From NCBI GenBank assembly GCA_035578905.1, contig JAQJVL010002537.1:1-64000 (forward strand): 64,000 bases of DNA, read 5' to 3'. How positions within the stretch are numbered: the stretch's first letter is position 1; the number at the start of each line of letters is the position of its first letter. A program made the translations under genes and the position numbers. The notes under the pieces are model-generated. The model saw nothing but the letters and a program-made list of their open reading frames with translations. It ran no database searches and was not told the origin of the DNA. The DNA is from Stictocephala bisonia. Its lineage: Eukaryota > Arthropoda > Insecta > Hemiptera > Membracidae. Shown piece after piece: positions 55,399-64,000 of this stretch.

Positions 55399-56501
55399 GG
55401 GTGTGTTAATACAGAATGAACTGTAGTAAATTACCAGGTCAGGTCTGGTCAGGTTAGGTGACTACTAAAGTTGATCACGAACTGGTATATCTAATGATTG
55501 ACTTACCGCTGAATGCGCTCTCTGTGTTCAAGTTCTTGAAAGCGATAAGGCCAGCGATATTAGATTCCTAGCAGATAAGGAATACCACAATGGACGTGAC
55601 AGTTTTTAGAGCAATACAATGTTTACTAAGCGGTAGTGAATTAACGCAAACAAAAAAAAGTAGTGGTAGTGAATTAATGGAAAAGACCAGTGAGAAGCTT
55701 TTCTTTTTCCACCCCTTGCTAATTTACAAATATGGTCTTCTCATTTTCAATTAGCTAGAAATATGTCACATACCTTTTATCTTAATACCATCACGATACT
55801 TGGAAAAGTGTTCTCTTTCTACAGTTAGTGTTGCTTGTTAATTAGCAGGATTGTAATAAAAATGTAGAGTGATTTGTTCAATTCATGGTCTTTGTTTTAT
55901 AAATAGCAAATGTGCATTTTTTCTGCTATTTTGTCAAAATAATTAAGGAAATAATAGACAAGAGTTCAGATCTTAAATAATTAGCAATCTTATGAATGCT
56001 AATTAGGAATCTTATGAATGCCACTAAACCAGATGTTGATAAATATTATTATCTAAAACAAACTACGTCCGAACGAAAATTTTTTTTTCTCCAGGGATTT
56101 TTAATTTTAAAAACTTTTGGGGGGTTTTCGACCACGAGAAATCCATTGGCACCAGTCTCAAAATTGGGAAAATTCTTCTGCCCCAGAGGCTCCTAGATAT
56201 CCCATGTGGGAATTATTTAACAATTTATTGGTTAGAAGATCATGTGTGCTTTGTTTACTTACTTGTCCATTTGTGGTGGAATTATTTAATATTTTATTAT
56301 TTTTTTGAACATGTGTTTGTGTTTAATTCCAACTTATATGCTTGTCAGATTGTTTTTTATTATAACTGTTTTTATTTTTAACTCCTTATTAATTGGTTAA
56401 TGTTAAACTAATACGCCCAAAAGGAGTATCAAATTAAAGGTATTCTTCTCCTAATTACTAATATACCATCAGATTTTAGAAAAAACTATGTTTAAGAATC
56501 C
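55399..56501. other. intronic, small duplicated motif only
   Basis: GTAGTGAATTAA occurs twice (about 55633 and 55669) and inverted at 54199-54210 beside AAAAAAAGTAGTGGTAGTG. No gene recognised. ORFs at 55996-56308 lack motifs. Confidence 0.35.
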
Positions 56502-56692
56502 TGGCAAGGCCGTAGGTCGATCTTTTTCACGACGCAACATGGCTAGATCCACAAATGGGACTGTACCAGAGTGTCTTGGAGATGCCGCAGGCTGAACATT
56601 CAACCTCGAGGCCGTAGGCCGAGTTTCACAAAGGGACCTGTTGCAGAGTGTCTTAGCGAGGCCGCAGGCCGAGTTCAACAAATGGGCTAAAC
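56502..56692 (+). repeat. GC-rich minisatellite with GGCCGnAGGCC palindromes, copy 1
   Basis: Four units built on GAGGCCG(C/T)AGGCCGAGTT followed by ACAAAnGG and GCAGAGTGTCTTnG. Standing out as a GC island in AT-rich intron. The same repeat is inverted at 63721-63838. Confidence 0.85.
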
Positions 56693-58080
56693 GTAAACGC
56701 GGAATACCTCCAAAATTATTAATTATTAATAACCTACATTAAATTATTAATAACCTACAAGGAAGAGCAACAACAAACGACCCTAAGAATTCTCTTCAGT
56801 TCGCAAAATTCAACTGAGTGAAGCTTGGTTTCCTGGTACAAATACATAACACCAACCAATTAAGCTCCAAATGGGAATTAAGGAAAAAGGCTTAGAAAAA
56901 TGTAATGAAAAAGTGATGTAATCGCAGATACTATCACTGTGAAGCCTTGTGACCAGTATAGTCTGGATGACTGTTTTATGAATCACCACAAGTAAAAAAG
57001 TACAGTTTCAATGTATATAGAGTAAGTATGAATGTAATGTACATAACATGATTGGTGAAGTAATAACTCCTAAGTACTTAATTGATACTCTAAAACATAC
57101 ATAATATTTTCTCACATCTTGTAAATAAAAAAGATCTGATTGGCATAAACAGCCGAAATCATTAAACCTTATGTTGATAGCGGCAAGTGACAGCATACGT
57201 ATAAGACATCCATTTATTAAATTTCAAAAGAATAAGTACTAAGTTAGATAAAATATCTCAGCATTCTATTGTAGGATCATGTTTCAAGTTAAGAGAGAAG
57301 TATTAATAAGGTCAATATAAGAATAATTTGAGAAGTTACTATATCAATGATTGATATGCTCTTCTTGTTGATCAACACCAACTGATTTTTAAGTAATTTT
57401 CTACATTATTTTAAGACAAGCTGGCCTTATGATTTATTTCTTACTTTAAAACCATACATCCTACTTCTTCTTACTAAAAAATGTACTTTGTAAGTTTTGT
57501 GGGTTAAGGCGGTTTACCAATACCCACAAACATTCTTTATACAAACTTTCTTTACCCATGTTTGTATAAAAATTACAAAATGATAAACCAAATTAACAGA
57601 AAATAAATGCAATATGAATTATATTTTTGAAAGTAGGATACATCTATTAAAACGTTACAAACAGATTTAACTGCCCTGTTTACCCTATATTTAATACACC
57701 TTTATAATCTTATAAAAACTAAATAGGTTACACACCATAGCACTCTTTTTTTTATAACTTTCGTGTTCGATAATAATAATATAAAATTAGGGCTTAAAAG
57801 AGTTACTTTGACACATAAAATACATAGTAATATAGTTCGACTTAACTCAAACTATACCATGGTCTATAACCAGACAATAGAATCCATTAACACATAGATC
57901 TAAAAACCTTACATTGTAAAAAATTTTAAGCTGAGAAAAAAATATTGACCCTATAAATATTTGAAGGGATAACTCTCGTTTGATGCTTAAATATATTAAT
58001 TTAACTTCATGCTTCATGATAAAAATCCAGCAAATGGTGCAGATGTAGGGTTACAAGAGAGAAGTAAAGTATGCATATCC

Positions 58081-58132
<52 letters not shown>

Positions 58133-58685
58133 TTATGCAATAAAAGAAGTATTTTTATAATCAGTTTTTACATTTAATGTAGTGAAAAATACTCCAGCTT
58201 TCACATCACAAATAATTAATGTAGGTATTCAAATATTTACATTAAGAATGTTTTCTTATCCTTTATATTAAGCCAGAAAACCCTACTATAAGGTACAATA
58301 CCGACATTAAATTTATCCTTACAGAGAAAACGATCTAGACTACGTACTGATACAAATATTGCAGGACAGTTAAATAATCCACCAATCAGAGCATTGTAAT
58401 ATCAAAATCAAATCTAATAAAATTTAGTAGGTGTTAATATATGGGTTTTTTTTAAACTTATTTACTAATAAACGTAGGATAAATTTACAGTGCAATACAG
58501 TACCTATGATTCAATAATAAGTCTATTTAAACTAAATTGAATGTCAGGTTAATAGGAGTAACTGAGAAGTCTCATTTGTTTAGTTCAAGGGCAGTACTAG
58601 ACATATTGCGACGCTGACCAAACTCATTATTCAAGCCAGATCTCTATTCCAACCCTCTTAACATGCAGAATAATGAAAGACTTAC
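56693..58685. other. intronic; (TA)n at 58082-58130
   Basis: AT-rich intron next to exon A. A pure (TA)n tract of about 49 bp lies at 58082-58130. Nothing else recognised. Confidence 0.5.
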
Positions 58686-58889
58686 TGTCAGACAGTGTGG
58701 TTGCAGCACTGCGCCTGAAATACCGGCGACGGTGCTGTAGGGGTTTTGACTCCGCAGGGACATGTTCCTCTGTACTCGGCTGATCCAACACTCGCATCAC
58801 ACTAGATGTCTTCAACTGTAGCCTCTGGGCTTTCATCTGCCAGTCGTAAGTTTTCATCAGTGCATCAAAGTGCTGACTCTGCGATACAT
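58686..58889 (-). CDS. KANSL1: KANSL1-like exon A (first coding exon in window)
   Basis: Internal exon, residues 1-67 of the visible part. The acceptor is TTATTAG and the donor is ACA|GTAAGT. It starts with two bases of a split codon and leaves one base, matching exon B. The peptide runs DVSQSQHFDALMKTYDWQMK, then a basic stretch with QHRRRYFRR and SAATTLSDS. No domain is recognised here; its membership rests on phase, splice sites and much higher coding character than the AT-rich flanks. The upstream intron continues past the window edge; no further exon was found between 58890 and 64000. Confidence 0.75.
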
Positions 58890-59052
58890 CTAATAACAAA
58901 ATTAATTTCATTAAAATCCAAATTCTTTATTTATAAGCAAAAACTATAGTGTAAAACATGCACATGCATAGTATTAAAATGCATAAAAATATATATATAT
59001 ATATATGTCTTGTTACATGTATACAAACATATAATTACATTTATCATATATA

Positions 59053-60239
59053 CGAGGCGTGTTTTAAAAATAAGTAACGTTTTGGAATCCCGCCGCTGAA
59101 GCACTGTGGTCGGCGTACAGCACATGCACACTGGGGGATCTGTTGGGAAGCCACACCTGACATTACAGATATATTCGACTGTATTTAAGATCACTTATGA
59201 CTGTTTAAATAAAATCTCTTCTCCGATTAAAAATTTGGCCAACTCTAAAATTCATGTTGCGATAAGTTTCCGTAATGCTAAAGGCATAAAAGCAGCTGAG
59301 ATTCACCAGAGATCTGTTAAATTTATTGAGAAAACAGAATAAGTGATGGGATGGTATGGCAATGGGTGAGAGCTTTTAAGGTGGCCATAGGAATGTGCAT
59401 GAACAAAGTGGGACTTGGTGCAAAAGGTTGATGAAAAATGTCATAGAAAACGGACGCTTTACAATTGCACCGTTATGTAGTGTGTCTTCAAGTGTCAAGA
59501 AGTGTGATTTATAACATTTTGACAGAGCGTTCGAAGTACCAAGTGTATGGGTGCGTCCACAGGAACAAAGGAAAACAATTGAAGGCTAATAAACTGTTTC
59601 TAAAGTGAGGTATTAAGTAAAGTGCCTTAGCTCTTAAAGCTCATGTCTGTCGTTATTTTCCCACATTTCTCACATTCTGATATGTGAGAAAATAATCCAT
59701 TTTGCATTGTTACGTCAAAATATACGAGAGGTTTTTTGTGTAATATGCCTCGTCTTCTATTCTATAGAAGGCATTTCCAAGTTGTATATGTTTGAAAATT
59801 CCAATTTATATTGACATAGCGAATATACTAAGTTTGTGTTAGGTTCCAAAAATGCTGATGTAGAGTCACAAAAATAAATGTTTGGCCAAAATCTCTAAAG
59901 CAAATCTTTACTAGTTCCCTTATATACCTAGAGCATTAGAATCGTGATGGTTCCGATTTTTAAAACCAAATTGTCACTTTGACAGATTCACAATGAATGT
60001 CAGCTGCTTTCACGCCCTTAGAGTTATGAAAATTTACACAGTGCATAATTCAGTCGGCGGCAATGCATAATTCAGAGGAGGAATTTTAAACAGTCATAAG
60101 CGACCTTAAATACAGACGAACTAATCCGAAACGGCGGCTGTGGCTTGCCAACAGATGGTAGTAGCCAGCTTGCATGTGATGAGCGTAGCGCTACGGTGAC
60201 AGGATTCCAATATGGTACTTACTTTAAAATTACGCCTCG
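59053..60239 (+). mobile_element. mariner-like element, decayed, long TIRs
   Basis: TA at 59051-59052 and 60240-60241. Ends CGAGGCGTGTTTTAAAAATA and (reverse complement) CGAGGCGTAATTTTAAAGTA. Similarity between the inverted ends continues for about 170 bp to GACTGTATTTAAGATCACTT / GTCTGTATTTAAGGTCGCTT and TATGACTGTTTAAA. 1,187 bp. Confidence 0.8.
59226..59560 (+). pseudogene. mariner transposase N-terminal remnant
   Basis: ISFRNAKGIKAAEIHQRSVK resembles the RFLxAKGxKxAEIHRxL start of mariner transposases, followed in shifting frames by MVWYGNG-like and GTWCKRLMKNVIENGRFTI pieces. Several stops and frameshifts; no catalytic domain survives. Confidence 0.55.
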
Positions 60240-60241
60240 TA

Positions 60242-61800
60242 TATAAAATTTAACATTTATATATATATATATTTAAAATATATTAAGTTCCATTTTAAAA
60301 ATTGACAAATCAAGTCCTGTCATTTAATCATGTAATGACGTTCAATAGTAATTAATACATGATCTGCATTAGTGAACATAAGTATGACACACTCAATTCT
60401 TAGCTTCTTGATTCTATTTAGTGGCAGAAATTATAAACAAATGAAACATCACACACATCATTCATTTGTCAATATAATACAAGTGTTCCGTTTTGGTACA
60501 CACAGTTCATAAAAATTAATCACCATAACATTTGTACCTTCTAATGTGCTTGTTTTAGGTGGATTTTCATTTATTTGAGTAATTAAATTCATGTTAGACA
60601 TAACAAATCTGCTTAAGTATTATCATTGATTTTACAAGCACATAGATAAATTTTTCATCCAATGATAAATTTTGTGTCTTAATAATCAGCTGTTTTTGTG
60701 ATCCATTGTGGAACGCTAACAGTCAAAACTGGCTGTAGTAGCAGACCTCACTAATTAACTAAATTACTGGCACAAAAATTTCTATTACATGCGATATATA
60801 TTTTTAAGTAGCAATACAATCAAGGGTATAATGTTGAGATTCACATAAAAATTCAGAGCAACGTTACTGGATTTAGCTCTGTGACAGATCAACATTTTAA
60901 CACTAAAACATCATCTAGCTTTTTTGATTTTTAGAAATTGAATAAAATTAATTAAATAAACACAACATTCAAGATATATATTCAGAAAGAGTAGAGATAA
61001 ATTTGTAAAAACTCCTTCTAAAATAAAACAATAAGTCTAAAGCTTATGTTAGGTATTTAATAGATAGTAGACTCCTGGCCTTTACAGTTACAACGAAAAA
61101 TTGATTCGCATATTATAGCATCTTGCTTCTTTACATATATTAATATCAAAAAATTTATGAAAATAAAACCTTACTCGATTTTGTGTATTTAATGTGACAA
61201 TACAAAACCACATTTCCCAAAATTTTACTAAAAAAAATTATTGCCAGCTCAAATAGTGAACAGTTAATGAAAATGGTCATAAAATCAAAAATAGTAGCTT
61301 AATTCATTCATAGATTTTTTTAAAACAACAAAATAATATGCATTACTAAATTAAAATATGCTTCAAATTCATTTGTCAATTATGAAACAGTAAACATGGA
61401 AACAGGAAACAGCCTGTACTACGTTCGATATGATGTGACATTTTAAAATGTAACGCTTTTCTAATGTTTTGTTTTTGTGTCATATAATATCTCTAAAATA
61501 ATGCAAAATGTAGTCTGCAACTAATTAAAATTAGTTGTAAAAAGATATTTTTCTTGTAATTTGATCATTTGCTTGTCACTGAAGTTTTGTGCTTAATTAT
61601 TTATGGAGCTTATGTTTATGTTATTTTACTTTCTACATTTCTTCGCAATCCATCCAACCATCGCATACATTATCAACAGCATAATATTCTTGATTAACGT
61701 AATTAATATTAAATTAAAAAGTAAACATGAATTAGTTTATGTGAAGTAAACAATTTTGCCATATTTACGAAACATTATTTGTTCAGTCTTGATTTCAATA
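60242..61800. other. intronic sequence, nothing recognised
   Basis: AT-rich, no gene or clear repeat beyond short TA runs near 60257-60271. Confidence 0.35.
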
Positions 61801-61831
61801 CTACTGTACATATAGAGGTGGGCGAGTGGGT
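61801..61831 (+). repeat. single diverged G-rich minisatellite unit
   Basis: ACTGTACATATAGAGGTGGGCGAGTGGGT, a lone unit of the 36-bp family; the G4 motif is broken. Confidence 0.7.
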
Positions 61832-62991
61832 TTTTATTTATTATAAATACAGGCCATTTACTTTTTCAGTGTTAATGACTTGAATATGAAATAATTTATT
61901 GTAACACAGAAAACCCCGAAAAAGCCCCCTTTCAGATTCTAATGCTCCTTTAGCACCAAAATATTTTTTGCTTGATAAATATATAATTTTAAAGCACACA
62001 CATTATCTAACAGATATCAATCGATTTCCATATGATTCCCAAAACAATCTAATTGCAAACAGTTGTCACGTTCATAGTAAAACTTTGTAGTAATCGTATG
62101 TGACTAGATTTTATAAAGCCATGGGTCATTTGATTAAACTGGAATAATAAACTAAAACACTGTTCTTTATAAAACGACAAGAAAAAAGTGTATTAGGGGA
62201 GAGTCTAGTGATTGAAACAATACAATTTGGTTTCAATGAAATAAAAATATTTTGAAAGTTCTTTCAATTCATTTTGGTGGAATCTATTGCAAAGCGACCA
62301 AGCAACCAAAGCACTATGATTACAGCTGATAGTAGTATCAGTTTGATAACTGGTTCACTTAAAGGAGTAGTCATTTACAATAATACACAGAAATGTCTGT
62401 CACAGTGCCATATATACGTAGCATTAACAAAACAACAAAAATTATTGCAGTATATTTTTCGTAGAGCCATTTATTTCTGTTGGTAATAATCTTCAATATT
62501 TTTTTCAATGTTTTACTTAACATTATGCAAGTATTCATCTGAAGATGAATTTCTTGACACAATTAAATTTTTAAGTCTTTCCTTTTAAAAACAACCAATA
62601 TATTGACGTGGAGGCCAAATATTGACTAAATCATTTTCTTATTTTAAAGTATTTAACAACCTCATATAATCAAAACAACTCACTCTAGTCAGCTTACTTC
62701 CAATAATATTTTGAGATATATTGTAAGTTTTGAGGAAATTGTAATAAAATTGATAAGCTGTTGATTCTACAACAAAACTGATAAGAGTAATTGCAAAGTC
62801 TGGTTTTAGATATCAATGTAAACTTCCTTTTATTTAATTAAAGCTACAAACCATTATAAATCTTTATATCTATGATAAATCTTCTTACTCAGTCTAAAAT
62901 TCACACTTACTAAACCCGTTTATCAGGAATAATATAAAACCGTTATTAAGTTTCACTGTACAAGTTGGTTCACAAGTTAGGGCTACTAGTG

Positions 62992-63382
62992 TAATAAATT
63001 GAATAATAACTATAATTAAGTACCTTTATTCATTTTTATAATACATGACCGGTTTCGGCTCTTAGGCCATCTTCAGAGTGTAAATAATTTAACCTATAAG
63101 AAATGAACAATTATAAAAATAAAACAGATGAAAATAACATATGATCAAATAAGAGAAATTTAAAAAAACATAAGAATCAAAAGTAAAATTCAACTTACCC
63201 ACACACTAAATTAATCATATGTTATTTGCATCCGTTTTATTTTTATTATTGTTCATTTTCTTATGGGTTATATTATTTGCAATCTGAAGATGGCTTAAGA
63301 GCCGAAACCGGTCATGTACTTTTATTCATTTTATAAAAAATGAATAAAGGGTACCTCATTATAGTTATTATTCAATTTATTA
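62992..63382. repeat. 391-bp inverted repeat with CTGAAGA-hairpin-GAAA motif in each arm
   Basis: The left arm TAATAAATTGAATAATAACT and the right arm ending AGTTATTATTCAATTTATTA are inverted copies. Inner parts carry ACATGACCGGTTTCGGCTCT and AGAGCCGAAACCGGTCATGT, exact inverses. The central 60-100 bp is unpaired. Each arm contains CTGAAGATGGC, AAGAGCC, GAAACCGGTC. Confidence 0.92.
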
Positions 63383-64000
63383 CTTTCACTGGTTATGTAA
63401 AACACTTAATAGCCACAAAGTCATTTCCTTACAAATTTATAATAAATTGGAACACTTAATTTTAAAATACCCTTTTGATGATTTTGAAGATTAAATAATT
63501 GGCTATTCAAATCTCATTTTTATTAAATCCATTTTTGTTGACATATGATTTAACTTTTTATCAGTCTTTTTCTGTTAAATTTGTTTTAATTCTAAATTAT
63601 GTAATTCCAATATAATTTAGTATCAGTGAGTGATCCCAAGCCAGCTTTATATTAGTGACTAGGAGACAACCCTGCATGCTTCACGAGCCAACCCCTTCAC
63701 TTGTTATGTTTGTGAGGGATACTCGGCCTGCGCCCTCACCTGGGAGCTCTGCCTTTAGCTCCTTTGTGAACTCGGCCTGCGGCCTCGCCAGAGCGCTTTG
63801 CTAAAGGCCCTATTGTGGAGATCGGCCTACGGCCTTGTGATAAATTACTTTTGATAAATTACTTTTGTTGATGTTGTTGTTTATAGACTTAAACCAGTTA
63901 TAATTAAGTTTTTCATTTTATTAATACTGTACACAATTAATTTTGAGTAGTTTAATTGTTAACCTTTATTTCAATACTGTAATTTTCACAATAGTTTTGC
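63383..64000 (-). repeat. GC-rich minisatellite copy 2 (63721-63838) in otherwise AT-rich sequence
   Basis: ACTCGGCCTGCGGCCTCGCC, ATCGGCCTACGGCCTTGTG and ACTCGGCCTGCGCCCTCACC are inverse units of the 56502-56692 repeat. The rest of this end of the window shows no gene. Confidence 0.8.

Larger units (their letters stand above)
20921..58889 (-). other. KANSL1: KANSL1 / waharan (NSL1) orthologue, 3' part of gene, eight coding exons
   Basis: Gene overview. Eight minus-strand exons with AG acceptors and GT donors join in frame to 377 residues and a stop: 204+160+108+88+166+149+129+132 nt. Exon phases match at all seven junctions, which is strong internal evidence. Known of the family: KANSL1 is the scaffold of the nonspecific-lethal (NSL) complex, a nuclear histone H4 acetyltransferase complex, and its C-terminal PEHE domain binds the MOF/KAT8 catalytic domain. 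Seen here: PEHE-type motifs [34 protein letters not shown] and EDLSDETLISRHE, then a Ser/Pro-rich tail containing ELRTFPLSDETYE. The N-terminal part, expected to be much longer, lies upstream of base 64000. Introns in gene order are about 17.7, 4.4, 0.43, 1.6, 2.7, 6.6 and 3.5 kb, mostly transposon-filled. The family call rests on remembered motif similarity, not a search. Confidence 0.85.

Noticed and set aside
55081..55426. Overlapping ORFs on both strands of the G-rich array
   Set aside because: Same minisatellite artefact; no start context, splice site or domain.
59000..64000. Further upstream exons of the KANSL1-like gene
   Set aside because: Looked for minus-strand open stretches with AG/GT borders matching phase 1 of exon A; none was convincing.

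Overview
This looks like a stretch of a large, AT-rich, transposon-laden insect genome. The evidence is one split host gene with eukaryotic splice sites plus many animal transposon families (mariner, IS630-like, pogo/Tigger-like, piggyBac-like, Helitron, non-LTR retrotransposons, tRNA-derived SINEs). No bacterial, viral or CRISPR features were seen. The species cannot be named from the sequence.

The only host gene I can support is on the minus strand. Eight coding exons (58686-58889, 40812-40971, 36316-36423, 35794-35881, 34075-34240, 31227-31375, 24515-24643 and 20921-21052) join in phase at every junction. They encode the C-terminal 377 residues of a KANSL1 / Drosophila waharan (NSL1) orthologue, including the PEHE domain that docks the histone acetyltransferase MOF/KAT8. 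The 5' part of the gene lies beyond base 64000. Introns run from about 0.4 to 17.7 kb, and from 21 kb onward nearly all other sequence is intronic.

Layout. 0-11.8 kb is a nest of old retrotransposons: two minus-strand LINEs at 1.3-7.1 kb, one cut by two TTAA-specific (piggyBac-like) elements, then a dispersed repeat, another LINE tail and a pogo/Tigger-like element. 14-18.4 kb holds an internally deleted IS630-type element, a palindromic repeat, a small TA-flanked MITE and a nearly complete mariner with two frameshifts. 18.4-20.9 kb has no recognised transposon and is a candidate long 3' UTR. 21-41 kb carries exons 2-8 with a Helitron, three more TTAA elements, several TA-flanked elements, palindromes and a LINE fragment. 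41-58 kb is the giant first visible intron, with SINEs, a TIR element containing a C2H2 finger ORF, two head-to-head LINE ends, a 130-bp tandem array and several arrays of a G-rich 36-bp minisatellite. 58-64 kb has the first exon in the window, a decayed mariner and a large inverted repeat.

The most unusual signals are two. First, a 36-bp minisatellite whose G-rich strand carries a tight four-tract G-quadruplex motif is scattered over eight loci in both orientations, often as inverted arrays and twice abutting broken reverse transcriptase genes. Second, a shared CTGANGA-hairpin-GAAA signature, resembling a hammerhead ribozyme core, occurs in at least four otherwise unrelated repeat families, three of which occur as inverted-repeat dimers.
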